Part shown: piece by piece, positions 17,486 through 25,923 of the stretch
How the letters are laid out: each line of letters starts with the position of its first letter
Position numbering within the stretch: the first letter of the stretch is position 1
Source of the DNA: Levilactobacillus tongjiangensis
Lineage (GTDB): Bacteria > Bacillota > Bacilli > Lactobacillales > Lactobacillaceae
Direction of reading: 5' to 3'
DNA length: 64,000 nt
Assembly: GCF_003946345.1 (NCBI RefSeq)
Contig: NZ_RHNY01000007.1
Location: 1-64,000 of the forward strand
Notes under the pieces: model-generated
Database searches by the model: none
Told to the model about the DNA's origin: nothing
What the model saw: the letters and a program-made list of their open reading frames with translations, nothing else
Position numbers and translations under genes: made by a program

Positions 17486-17494
17486 TGGTATACT
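17486..17494 (+). promoter_or_regulatory. extended -10 promoter of the secreted protein gene
   Basis: TGGTATACT fits an extended -10 element, 26 bp before the ATG at 17521. There is no clear -35 box. Confidence 0.45.
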
Positions 17495-17520
17495 TTTACT
17501 ATTGCGAGGAGGATTTACCT

Positions 17521-17970
17521 ATGAAAAAGTTCAAGCTAGTTTTACTGCTACTACTAGCAACGTTGACCCTAACCGTGCTGTCCCCCACGACGGCCAGTGC
17601 CGCCCGTCAAGCGCCGACAATTCCTAGTGCACTGCGGGGAACCTGGTACCTCTGGAATAAGAAGAACCATCAGCGACTGAAGATCAATCGCCACAGCTTT
17701 CGGTTATCCACCTACCGCCGCGGTAAATACAAAACGGTCGTTGCCGTCAACGGTAATAAGTGGCTTTCGAAAACAACTAGTTACTTAACGTTTTCCGCAC
17801 CTAGCAGTAAGCATGGCTTTTGGTATCTCGGTCAAAACTCTGGTGGGGCCAATCTGTATCTGAAACGGACCACTCACAAGCACCACACTGCGATTGCCCG
17901 GCAGATTAATGTCGTTGATAATGACGTAAAAACTTCCGCCCATATCGTGTATTACACCCATAAGAAATAG
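17521..17970 (+). CDS. small secreted basic protein
   Basis: 149 residues, starting at ATG 17521 after GCGAGGAGGA. The N-terminus is a classic signal peptide (MKKFKLVLLLLLATLTLTVL) with a probable cut after TASA. The mature part is rich in Lys, Arg, His and Tyr, beta-rich and without Cys. Such proteins in lactobacilli are usually cell-surface associated. Function unknown. Confidence 0.75.
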   Translation: MKKFKLVLLLLLATLTLTVLSPTTASAARQAPTIPSALRGTWYLWNKKNHQRLKINRHSFRLSTYRRGKYKTVVAVNGNKWLSKTTSYLTFSAPSSKHGFWYLGQNSGGANLYLKRTTHKHHTAIARQINVVDNDVKTSAHIVYYTHKK

Positions 17971-17984
17971 AGGTGAAAAGAAAA

Positions 17985-18596
17985 ATGTGGAAGCTAGCTG
18001 TAGATATTTTTAGTCAAATGAGCCCTTTTCTATGGTTTACTACTATTTGTGGGGGAATTTGGACTATAGCCAAACAACATGATGCAGAACAATCAAGAAA
18101 AAATACTGAGAAAGAATTGGAATCGTTGAAGCATAAATTGAATGATAAGTCCCACGTTAGTCAAAAACGATTTGATTTGGAATTAGAGATTTATAGAGAA
18201 CTATCCAAAAGCTTAGTTGAAGCATACGATACTTCGAACTTATTACAGCCAATTATGGATAATTTGCCAGAAAAAACAGATGAAAAGTTAAAAATTATGA
18301 AGAAAAGGGATAGGGAGTTTGCTCAAGCGTTTAACAATTTTTCTAAAATTAGACGCGAAGACGCTCCATTTTACTCTAAAGATGTCAACAGTGAATTAGA
18401 AATGATTTCTAAAAGCATGAGTGAGTTGCATGATCTTTTTACATATAGATGGTTTATGGAATCTATGAAGGATTTTGCTACAAGTTTGAAGGGAATAGAG
18501 CGGAATTTTGAGTTACATAAGACTATAAAAAATAAAACAGATCAAGTTACGAACAAAATACGAGATAGATTAGACAATTTAAGTAATCAAATTTAA
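17985..18596 (+). CDS. AT-rich membrane-anchored coiled-coil protein
   Basis: 203 residues. ATG 17985 is preceded by GAGGTGA. One hydrophobic segment (about residues 10-28, MSPFLWFTTICGGIWTIA) is followed by a long charged, Lys/Glu-rich coiled coil. Base composition is clearly more AT-rich than in the neighbours and the codons favour A/T endings, so it was probably acquired horizontally. It starts 14 bp after the secreted protein but differs so much in composition that the join looks recent. I do not recognise the family. Confidence 0.65.
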   Translation: MWKLAVDIFSQMSPFLWFTTICGGIWTIAKQHDAEQSRKNTEKELESLKHKLNDKSHVSQKRFDLELEIYRELSKSLVEAYDTSNLLQPIMDNLPEKTDEKLKIMKKRDREFAQAFNNFSKIRREDAPFYSKDVNSELEMISKSMSELHDLFTYRWFMESMKDFATSLKGIERNFELHKTIKNKTDQVTNKIRDRLDNLSNQI

Positions 18597-18674
18597 GCTC
18601 AAAAGTGAGGCCCTTGTCGGTTAGTAATTTACCAATTTTCGAGATTAGTCGTCGATTGAAATGGGTAAAATGAA

Positions 18675-18965
18675 TTGACATTTCATATGGCACACTTTGA
18701 TATAATTCAAATAGTCAACTATCTATATTTAAAACTAACTTTTACGGTTAATAGAAAAAGCAAAGGTAATAAGGTTCAGTGGCAAGGGGAGCAGTATGAA
18801 ATCAATGAACTCTTAGATGCTGCCAAGGGTGATCGTCGAATCATTACTTTGCTAATACTGAATACTTATAGTGTCCTGCTATCTAGGGCAACGAAGTCAA
18901 TGGGGATATGGTTTAAGGACGATGCTACAAGGAAACATGTTGCGGAATGTTTGAAAATAAATTAA
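18675..18965 (+). pseudogene. C-terminal remnant of a DUF2075/helicase-type protein
   Basis: A 96-codon open frame whose end, NTYSVLLSRATKSMGIWFKDD, matches the conserved end motif (YRVLLTRA.KG..) of DUF2075-type DNA/RNA helicases and related superfamily 1 enzymes. All ATPase motifs are missing, so only a tail of about 60 residues is left of a protein normally several hundred residues long. The frame begins with TTG or an ATG at 18687 without a good ribosome binding site. The AT-rich composition is shared with the gene before it. Confidence 0.5.
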
Positions 18966-18978
18966 TAGTATCAGTATC

Positions 18979-19017
18979 TAAAAGCTCTCGGCCTCAATTG
19001 ATGGTCGGGGGCTTTTG
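18979..19017 (+). terminator. terminator after the AT-rich island
   Basis: AAGCTCTCGGCC and GGTCGGGGGCTT form an imperfect stem followed by TTTTG. Confidence 0.6.
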
Positions 19018-19193
19018 TACGGCTATGCATTCGGAAGAAGTGAAATAAAAAACTGCTAGCCATTAAGCTAACAGTTCCCACCGCCCTTGCATGATGATTC
19101 TTGTGTGCCGGTTACCAGTAAAAATAGTAAAAATTGAGAATGCATTAATACCGCTGTTTACAAGCTGTATTTTACTTCCTGAAACTCACGCAA

Positions 19194-19266
19194 TGGACCC
19201 TACCGGATTTGAACCGACGACCTCCTGCATGCGAAGCAGGCGCTCTCCCAGCTGAGCTAAGGGCCC
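19194..19266 (-). tRNA. tRNA-Ala (anticodon CGC)
   Basis: It folds as a complete 73-nt cloverleaf: acceptor GGGCCCT/AGGGTCC with the Ala identity pair G3-U70, D-arm with AGCTCAGCTGGGAGAGC, anticodon stem CCTGC/GCAGG around TTCGCAT (anticodon CGC), and T-arm with GGTTCAAATCC. Discriminator A73; the CCA is not encoded. It reads GCG codons. The 5' end is only a few bases after the terminator of the upstream ABC exporter operon. Confidence 0.95.
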
Positions 19267-19267
19267 A

Positions 19268-19320
19268 AAAAAACTACCCACTTATTATAGCACTCTAGTG
19301 CCAAAAGTTAATGGGTAGTT
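19268..19320 (-). terminator. terminator of the ABC exporter operon, with nested tRNA promoter
   Basis: AACTACCCA (19272-19280) and TGGGTAGTT (19312-19320) form the stem; on the minus strand a run of T follows. The long loop contains an extended -10 box, TGCTATAAT (19292-19284, minus), correctly placed to start the tRNA-Ala transcript about 10 bases before its 5' end. Confidence 0.7.
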
Positions 19321-19326
19321 CGTGGT

Positions 19327-20556
19327 TTAACGGTGGCGAATGCTGTGGAACAGGTGTTGCCAGAGACTTTGACTATCCGTCTGTAGCATCAAACGTTGGT
19401 ATTGCTTCCCAATGTAGACAGAAAATAGGGCAATCGCGACAATCAAAACAGCCAGCGATGAGAGTTGCTCGCCTAGGCCAACGTGACCGTTAATGATTCG
19501 CATCGGCATAAAGTATGACGAGAAGAATGGCACGTAGGAGAGAATTTTTACCAGGAACGCGTCCATGTTATTTTGGAAGGGGAAGGTGGCAAAGAAGCCA
19601 AACATCCCCAACATAATGACGGGTTGAGCCGCCTTGGAAGCATCCTCGGCCCGAGCCACCAGAGCACCTGAGTAGGCCGCGAGAATCGTGTAGATAATGA
19701 CCCCTAAGAACAGATACAGGAGGTTCAGACCCAACAGGTTGTGAATCACCGTATCGATCAATGATTGATTTTGTGTAATCAAGGGACTGACTGTCGCATT
19801 TCTCGTAGCAATCGCGTAACCGGCCCAACCACCGCACAGGTAGATAATAATCTGGGTGGCAATCACCAACAGAATCCCTAATATCTTACCCACAAAGTAG
19901 CTCGTTGCCGTGGTACTGGAGAAGATGATTTCCATAATCTTCGTCCCTTTTTCTGACGCAATTTCTTGCGCCGTGATGGACGAGTACGTAATCAAGATAA
20001 TGTAAATCAAAGTGACCAGAACCCAGAAGGAAATAATCTTAGCTAAGTTGGCCGTCCCATTCTTCGAGACGATGTGGGTCTTGAGTACCGGTGTGCGAGC
20101 TAGTAATTTCTGCTGTTTAGGCGTCAGCTTAGCTTGTTGGTAGTTCTGGGCTTGTTGGTAACCAGTTAAAAAGTTCTGGACCTGGGCCTTGAGTCCCGTC
20201 CCCATCGCGTTATTACCGTGGTAGTCGCCCTGAACGGGTTGCCCGGACGTTTTAAATGTTAGATAACCCGCCAATTGGTTGTCAGCCATGGCAGCCTTGG
20301 CCGCTTTGGTAGTTTGAATTTTACGATTAACGTTGTTGGAATTCTGTTGCAGATAAGCCTGACGCATTGGCCGTGAATCACTAATGACGGCGATTTCGCG
20401 GCTCTTCGAGGTACTGTTAGCACTTACGTAACTGATACCAATGGTTAGGCCAACCATCAGGAAGGGGCCGAGGATCATGAATAGGAAGCTCCAGGATTTA
20501 ATCTGGCGGAGGTACGTTTCAAAGGTGACAATCCAGGTTTTAGACATTCGTTTCAC
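19327..20556 (-). CDS. ABC-2 type exporter permease (NatB/YhaP-like)
   Basis: A 409-residue membrane subunit. One N-terminal helix is followed by an extracellular domain of about 130 residues, then five or six helices (from about residue 175), with TAQEIASEKGTKIMEIIFSS, the hallmark of the NatB/YhaP group. It is encoded after its ATPase, overlapping it by 17 bp. Members export Na+ or drugs, or affect lipid or peptide efflux; the substrate here is unknown. The downstream terminator is at 19268-19320. Confidence 0.85.
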   Translation of the reverse strand: MKRMSKTWIVTFETYLRQIKSWSFLFMILGPFLMVGLTIGISYVSANSTSKSREIAVISDSRPMRQAYLQQNSNNVNRKIQTTKAAKAAMADNQLAGYLTFKTSGQPVQGDYHGNNAMGTGLKAQVQNFLTGYQQAQNYQQAKLTPKQQKLLARTPVLKTHIVSKNGTANLAKIISFWVLVTLIYIILITYSSITAQEIASEKGTKIMEIIFSSTTATSYFVGKILGILLVIATQIIIYLCGGWAGYAIATRNATVSPLITQNQSLIDTVIHNLLGLNLLYLFLGVIIYTILAAYSGALVARAEDASKAAQPVIMLGMFGFFATFPFQNNMDAFLVKILSYVPFFSSYFMPMRIINGHVGLGEQLSSLAVLIVAIALFSVYIGKQYQRLMLQTDSQSLWQHLFHSIRHR

Positions 20557-21436
20557 CCACTTTCATACGGAAGATAGCGTCCAGCGAAGGTGGTTGTTGA
20601 CTGAATTCTTCAATGTAGTGGCCCTGGGTCAGCGCATCAAAGATGGCTGGACCTGCAGCGGGATCGTCCAGGTGTAAGAGGTAGTGACGACCATGCCGGG
20701 ACTCAACGGTTTGCACGTGAGGAAGGTCGGCCAATTGAGACTGTGACCAGTCCGTGGTGACGTAAAGTTCAGACTTACCGAATTGATTGCGGACTTCATC
20801 CAACGTTCCGTGCAGAACCACGTCGCCCTTACGAAGCATAACCAGTTGGTCACATAACGCAGAGACGTTTTCCATATCGTGACTGGAAAAAATGATTGCT
20901 GCGCCGCGGTCCTTAGCTGCCAAGATGGCTTGTTTAAGTAGGTCTGCATTGACAGGATCCAAACCACTGAAGGGCTCATCCAAAATCAGCAGACTGGGTT
21001 CATGGATCAGGGTACAGATCAACTGAACCTTTTGCTGATTACCTTTGGAGAGATCCTTGATTTTGCTTTTTCTAGTGCCTTTAACGGCGAAACGAGTTAG
21101 CCAATCATCAATCTGGGGACGAATCTCTTTGGCTGAGCGCCCTTTGAGCCGGGCCAAGTAAATAATTTGCTGTTCAATCGTCAACTTGGTCATGAGACTC
21201 CGTTCCTCAGGCAGGTAACCAATCTGATTGAAATCGTCGGCGGAAAGGGAGTGGCCTTGCCATTGAATTTGGCCCTCGTATTGAATGAAGTTGAGGATAC
21301 TGTGAAACGTGGTTGATTTACCGGCACCGTTTTGGCCGATCAAACCCAAAATTTGACCGTTGGGGACGTCAAAGCTCACGTCGTTTAGCGCTTTAACGGT
21401 CTCAAAGTGTTTACTGATATGTTGAATGCTTAGCAT
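20540..21436 (-). CDS. ABC transporter ATP-binding protein (NatA/YhaQ-like)
   Basis: 298 residues. Walker A GQNGAGKSTT, signature DLSKGNQQKVQL, Walker B LLILDEPFSGLDP and the H-loop SSHDMENVS are present. The C-terminal domain of about 80 residues (from about 215) is typical of the ABC-2 exporter ATPases. I chose ATG 21436, preceded by AGGAG; the open frame reaches 21529 without a ribosome binding site. Confidence 0.9.
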   Translation of the reverse strand: MLSIQHISKHFETVKALNDVSFDVPNGQILGLIGQNGAGKSTTFHSILNFIQYEGQIQWQGHSLSADDFNQIGYLPEERSLMTKLTIEQQIIYLARLKGRSAKEIRPQIDDWLTRFAVKGTRKSKIKDLSKGNQQKVQLICTLIHEPSLLILDEPFSGLDPVNADLLKQAILAAKDRGAAIIFSSHDMENVSALCDQLVMLRKGDVVLHGTLDEVRNQFGKSELYVTTDWSQSQLADLPHVQTVESRHGRHYLLHLDDPAAGPAIFDALTQGHYIEEFSQQPPSLDAIFRMKVGETNV

Positions 21437-21690
21437 GGGCAATACTCCTATCCGAATTAATATCCTCATTATACGCGCAGATACTCGCGAAACTAAGAAG
21501 ATGGGCGCGCTTGGTAAGGTTGTTGTCACGTGGCGACTAGCTGAGACACGGGTAGCTTGCCCGTCGATGAATATAACTAGTTTACCATGAAAAAACTGGC
21601 GAACAAAGTCGTTTCTACGATGAATAAGATATAATGTTAATCATAAAATTGCATGGTGGAATTGCTGGTGATGGGGGCTTTCTGAAATTA

Positions 21691-21724
21691 AAAACTGGTC
21701 AAGCTTTTTGGCTTGACCAGCTTC
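21691..21724 (-). terminator. terminator of the xanthine permease gene
   Basis: CTGGTCAAGC and GCTTGACCAG form a perfect stem; on the minus strand TTTTTAATTT follows. The DNA from here to 21436 holds only the ABC operon promoter region. Confidence 0.85.
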
Positions 21725-21735
21725 TTGTAAGGAAT

Positions 21736-23109
21736 CTATTTATTCTGTAGTTGGGCCTCGCTGTTGACCTGTACTTGGGCCGGCGCAGTTGCCCGGTGTG
21801 GTCGCATATTGAAGATGATGTTTAAGAGGACGGCCGAGAAACTCCCGATGACGACGCCGTTATTAAGAACAATCTGTAAGGATTGCGGCATCGCTTGAAA
21901 GATTTGTGGGTAGACGGTTACGCCTAGGCCCAGACCAATTGAAATGGCAGAGACTAACAGATTGTTGTTGTCCTTGAAATCCACTTGCTGGAGCATCCGA
22001 ATGCCTTGGACCCCGACCATCCCAAACATCACGATCATGGCGCCACCTAACACGGCATCGGGGATAACCGTGGCCAGTGCGCCAATCTTAGGGAGCAGAC
22101 CCAGCAACATGAGAAACGCTGCTGAAAAATACAGAGGCTGCCGCGTTTTGACACCGGATAGCTGAACAACCCCCACGTTTTCGGAGAAAGTTGAGTAGGG
22201 GAATGTGTTGAAGAGGCCGCCTAGAATTACGGCGAGACCTTCAGCGCGGTAGCCCCGTTTTAGGTCCTGAGAGCCAATCTTGTGGCCGGTTAGATCGCCC
22301 AGTGCAAAGAACACGCCGGTTGACTCTACCATGGTGGTCAGGGAAACTAGAATCATGGTTAAAATTGAGGACCACTCAAATTTGGGCGTTCCAAAGTAGA
22401 AAAATTGGGGCAGGTGGAACCAGCTAGCCTGGCCAACTGCCTTTAAGGAAACCATTCCCATTGCTCCAGCAATGAAGGTTCCAATCAGGATGCCGGCAAG
22501 GATGGCAAGGGACTTTAAAAAGCCCTTAGCAAATGCGTTCAACCCGAGGATGATCCCCATTGTCAGAAAACCAACTAGGAGCATCTTGGGGTCGCCAAAG
22601 TTCTTAGCTGTCGCGTCCCCGCCACCGAGGTCCTGGAACCCAACTGGAATCAACGTGAACCCAATGATAGTGATCAGCGAACCCGTGACGACTGGTGGAA
22701 AGAAATTTTTGATTTTAGAAAACCAACCGGAAATCAGGAGGATGAAGATGCCGGCACTGATAATGGCGCCGTACATGACGCCCACACCATACTGATTACC
22801 AATAGCGCTGAGGGGCGTGACGGCCTGAACGGCACATCCTAAGACAACGGGTAACCCAATTCCCGTTAAGGGGGTCCGTTTCAGTTGGAGAAGGGTTGCA
22901 ACCCCACACATAAAGATATCCGCACTGATTAAGTAGGCCATTTGCATGGCGTTAAAGTGGAGCGCACCACCAATCAGTAAGGGAACGATGACGTCACCAG
23001 AATACATCGCTAATAAGTGCTGGAAACCTAGAATGGCGGCCCGCCACATGGAAAGTGGCTGGGTATTGGCTGATGACGGAGTGGTTGAAGCGGATTTTGT
23101 GGACTGCAA
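21736..23109 (-). CDS. pbuX: xanthine/uracil permease (NCS2 family), riboswitch-controlled
   Basis: A 457-residue transporter with about 12-14 membrane helices. FQHLLAMYSGDVIVPLL near the N-terminus and GDLTGHKIG, FNTFPYSTFSENVGVVQLSGV are signatures of the xanthine branch of nucleobase:cation symporter-2. I prefer the TTG start at 23109, which has AAGGAGGA seven bases upstream; an in-frame ATG at 23154 lies against the leader terminator with no binding site. A guanine-class purine riboswitch in the leader indicates repression by guanine or hypoxanthine. Guanine-class control fits a xanthine or guanine transporter. Confidence 0.88.
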   Translation of the reverse strand: MQSTKSASTTPSSANTQPLSMWRAAILGFQHLLAMYSGDVIVPLLIGGALHFNAMQMAYLISADIFMCGVATLLQLKRTPLTGIGLPVVLGCAVQAVTPLSAIGNQYGVGVMYGAIISAGIFILLISGWFSKIKNFFPPVVTGSLITIIGFTLIPVGFQDLGGGDATAKNFGDPKMLLVGFLTMGIILGLNAFAKGFLKSLAILAGILIGTFIAGAMGMVSLKAVGQASWFHLPQFFYFGTPKFEWSSILTMILVSLTTMVESTGVFFALGDLTGHKIGSQDLKRGYRAEGLAVILGGLFNTFPYSTFSENVGVVQLSGVKTRQPLYFSAAFLMLLGLLPKIGALATVIPDAVLGGAMIVMFGMVGVQGIRMLQQVDFKDNNNLLVSAISIGLGLGVTVYPQIFQAMPQSLQIVLNNGVVIGSFSAVLLNIIFNMRPHRATAPAQVQVNSEAQLQNK

Positions 23110-23162
23110 GAATGTTTCCTCCTTCTCGTGATGTCCATACGCCGCCAAGGTCATTTTGGAAA

Positions 23163-23193
23163 CAAAAAAAGCTCCCTTGCAAAAAGGGGGCTA
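23163..23193 (-). terminator. leader terminator of the purine riboswitch
   Basis: On the minus strand AGCCCCCTT and AAGGGAGCT pair, followed by seven T. A competing hairpin, AAACTCT..AGAGTTT with GCCGA/TCGGC (23198-23238), lies between it and the aptamer and completes the expression platform. Confidence 0.8.
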
Positions 23194-23248
23194 AATGAAA
23201 ACTCTGCCGACGAACTCTTTCATCGGCAAAAAGAGTTTCGTCCTCAAT

Positions 23249-23318
23249 TTGCTTATAGTCCAGAGTTTACGGCTCTGGGTAGAAACTCGCCAACCTTATT
23301 TTGGCATTATATAGGCAA
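23249..23318 (-). promoter_or_regulatory. purine riboswitch, guanine class
   Basis: The minus strand carries TATATAATGCC, GCGAGTTTCTACC, GAGCCGTAAACTC and GGACTATA in the order and spacing of the purine aptamer. The specificity pyrimidine in GGACTATA is C, which pairs with guanine-type ligands rather than adenine. It lies upstream of the xanthine permease. Confidence 0.92.
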
Positions 23319-23385
23319 TCACTTATTTTTTTAATAGAATGTCATTTACCTTACCACGCGCAATTCAAAATAACAACCTGCGGCA

Positions 23386-23541
23386 TTACTTTTTTAATTT
23401 TTGCCAGAGCTTTTTGAAAACGTCACCAAACCAAGTCAGTAGGGGGCCCCAGTCGGCTAAACCGCCGGAAGAACTATATTTTTTGGGATGAACGTGGGGA
23501 CCTGGTTTGTAATATTTGTCGGAATCATTATCTTTTAGCAT
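23386..23541 (-). CDS. 51-residue hypothetical protein with amphipathic basic C-terminus
   Basis: The minus-strand frame starts at ATG 23541 with GGTGA upstream and ends in TAA. The N-terminal half is polar with a PGPHVHPKK stretch, and the C-terminus LLTWFGDVFKKLWQKLKK would form a cationic amphipathic helix, reminiscent of membrane-active peptides. It lies upstream of the riboswitch leader. Coding status rests on start, binding site and composition only; I do not recognise it. Confidence 0.45.
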   Translation of the reverse strand: MLKDNDSDKYYKPGPHVHPKKYSSSGGLADWGPLLTWFGDVFKKLWQKLKK

Positions 23542-23653
23542 TTTTCACCAGCATCCTTTCTAAATTCTAACTAAATTGTAGCGCAGATGCGGTACAATGT
23601 GGGTAACGAATTAGTTATAGTAACAAACTAAATTTAGAAAGAAGTTGACTGTT

Positions 23654-24628
23654 GTGAAGAAAATCTTAGCTATCCATACAGGTGGTACCATCTCTATGTC
23701 GCAAAACGAGAAGGGCGAGGTCGTTCCAAACGCGCAGAATCCTATTGCGCAGCAGGAAACGATTATGGAAGGTCGTGTGCAATTACACACGGACGAATTA
23801 TTTAACCTGCCTTCTCCGCACATGACTCCGGTGGAAATGTTAAAGATCAAGGAGCGCATCATGGCGGCCGAAGCGGATGGTATTGACGGGGTAGTTGTCA
23901 CCCACGGGACCGATACGCTTGAAGAAACAGCTTATTTCTTGGATTTGACGTTGCCTAGCACGATTCCAGTTGTGGTTACTGGGGCAATGCGTTCCTCCAA
24001 TCAAGTTGGTTCTGATGGCTTACATAATTTCCAGACGGCCATTGAAGTGGCAGCTGATGATGCTTCACGGGACAACGGTGTCATGGTCGTCATGAACGAT
24101 GAAATTCATACCGCGCGTTACGTGACGAAGACCCATACTACCAACGTGGCTACCTTCCGGACCCCAACCTTTGGCCCAATCGGCCTGGTTGCTAATGGGC
24201 ATCCGATTTACTTCCAACAATTAATTCAAAAAACTACGTGTGATATTGACCACGTTATTGATCACGTTTACTTGATCAAGGCATACGCGGGGATGGATAC
24301 GGCTTTGTTTGATTGCTTAGACAATGATCAAACGGCAGGTTTAGTGATTGAAGGCTTAGGTGCCGGGAATGTACCCCCAGTGACCTTACCAGCCATTCAA
24401 CGTTTGCTTGACCGGCATATTCCTTTAGTTTTGGTTTCTCGGTGCTATAATGGCGTCGCTGAAGACATCTATGGATACGAGGGTGGCGGAATCGGCCTGC
24501 GCAAGATGGGCATGATGCTTTGCCAAGGCCTGAACGGTCAAAAGGCGCGGATCAAGCTCTTAGTTGGCCTTAGCGCTGGCATGAAGGGTGAACAGCTGGA
24601 AAAGTTTTTAAGCACAGCTGTGTCATAA
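23654..24628 (+). CDS. ansA: L-asparaginase (type I, AnsA-like)
   Basis: 324 residues. It converts L-asparagine to aspartate and ammonia in the cytoplasm. The N-terminal catalytic Thr motif is IHTGGTISM and the second active-site block is VVTHGTDTLEETA. MRSSNQVGSDG and the AGMDTALFD region are conserved further on. There is no signal peptide, which fits the cytosolic type I enzyme. The likely start is GTG 23654; a TTG at 23645 is possible. Confidence 0.9.
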   Translation: MKKILAIHTGGTISMSQNEKGEVVPNAQNPIAQQETIMEGRVQLHTDELFNLPSPHMTPVEMLKIKERIMAAEADGIDGVVVTHGTDTLEETAYFLDLTLPSTIPVVVTGAMRSSNQVGSDGLHNFQTAIEVAADDASRDNGVMVVMNDEIHTARYVTKTHTTNVATFRTPTFGPIGLVANGHPIYFQQLIQKTTCDIDHVIDHVYLIKAYAGMDTALFDCLDNDQTAGLVIEGLGAGNVPPVTLPAIQRLLDRHIPLVLVSRCYNGVAEDIYGYEGGGIGLRKMGMMLCQGLNGQKARIKLLVGLSAGMKGEQLEKFLSTAVS

Positions 24629-24704
24629 AACAAGTCTTTTAAACGGGCTATTTTGCGCAGAATATGGTAAGATTTTCAGAATAATATTTAGAGGGGGTCG
24701 TCAT

Positions 24705-25868
24705 GTGAATTCAATCGTAAATGACTTAAACCGTGCGTTAGCTCAGCGATTACTGGTTAACGTTTATCAAACGACCCAGGACGTCGTGTACACGGGTTAT
24801 GTGACTGCCGTAGGGGAAACTGGTATTGCTTTAGCAACCTACGATGATTATGGATTAGCGGATGGTGCGGTCTTCTTAGATTTGAAAATCGTTGATGAGG
24901 TTGAATTTGCCAGCGACGACCTGGATAACATGGCTTTTCGAATTCAGACGGCGCAGATCGAACACTTTAATCAAGTGGGTGGCCAAACGCTAAAGTTGGA
25001 CGCTCGCCGGGATATTCGGGGACAGATTCTCAGTCAGGCTTGGGTTGATCAGCTGGTCCTCATGCTGGTATTGCGCAATGACAATCGTTTCTACGAAGGC
25101 CAGGTCACTAGTGTTGTGACGGATCAGGTCACGATTAAGTTGTTAAATAAATTTGACTACAGTGACCAGTCCACTTTACACGTCAACCCCGAGGATATCG
25201 AAGTTATCGAGTTCCAAGGGCAAGAGTTATCCTTGCAAGGGGCGGCGTTACCCCAGCTTAAAAAAATGCAGCACGTTGCGCAAGTGGCACTGACTGATGA
25301 GGACGTTTTCCGTCCCCAGCTCCAAGAACTCGCAGAAAAGGATAAGTTGGTGGCACTGATTCCCCAACATAATCATGACATGTTTTTTGTTGGTCGGATC
25401 AATGTGGTCGCTGGGGATTCTGTGATTATGAACCTGGTCGACATGACCGGTCAGTTTGGCGGGTACACGTTAACCAGAATTGATGCGCTGCACGCCATCG
25501 TGCTGGAATCGGACTATCTACAAACGGTCAGCCTATTCACTAAAATCAATCAGAGCAGTAAGCAACACATTCAGCCGGTTTTAAACGACGAGCGGCTGTT
25601 TGACCCGACGGAAGAACAGTTCAGTTCACGACTGACGCAAGCCGCAGCTTTTCAAACGGTTATTCGGGTGAAGGCCCACAAAGGTGACAGTATGTTGGGT
25701 TATCCGAGCGACGTGGGTGCCGAGCGGTTCATCTTCCATGAATTAGAGGATAATCAATTGGACCAGGTTGGGAAGGCCCTGCGGATCGCCGACATTGAAG
25801 AAATTGATTTTGGCTATCTCGATGCGTATCTGGTGGAACACCAGTTGCGAGTTGAAGGCGAGATTTAA
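24705..25868 (+). CDS. four-repeat beta-rich protein of unknown function
   Basis: 387 residues with GTG start at 24705 after AGAGGGGG. Four degenerate repeats of roughly 70-100 residues are visible. Each has a strand ending in a G, as in VYTGYVTAV, FYEGQVTSV, FFVGRINVV and SMLGYPSDV, then a hydrophobic strand, and ends with an IxEIEF-like block (IVDEVEF, DIEVIEF, ALHAIVLES, DIEEIDF). The pattern suggests tandem small beta-barrels of Sm/SH3 type. It is acidic, has no signal or membrane segment, and lies between asparaginase and a membrane protein. No function is known to me. Confidence 0.65.
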   Translation: MNSIVNDLNRALAQRLLVNVYQTTQDVVYTGYVTAVGETGIALATYDDYGLADGAVFLDLKIVDEVEFASDDLDNMAFRIQTAQIEHFNQVGGQTLKLDARRDIRGQILSQAWVDQLVLMLVLRNDNRFYEGQVTSVVTDQVTIKLLNKFDYSDQSTLHVNPEDIEVIEFQGQELSLQGAALPQLKKMQHVAQVALTDEDVFRPQLQELAEKDKLVALIPQHNHDMFFVGRINVVAGDSVIMNLVDMTGQFGGYTLTRIDALHAIVLESDYLQTVSLFTKINQSSKQHIQPVLNDERLFDPTEEQFSSRLTQAAAFQTVIRVKAHKGDSMLGYPSDVGAERFIFHELEDNQLDQVGKALRIADIEEIDFGYLDAYLVEHQLRVEGEI

Positions 25869-25923
25869 CGTCGTTATCAGGTGTCGTCAGTCTTGGCGAC
25901 ACCCTACATAAGGAGCTTACAAG

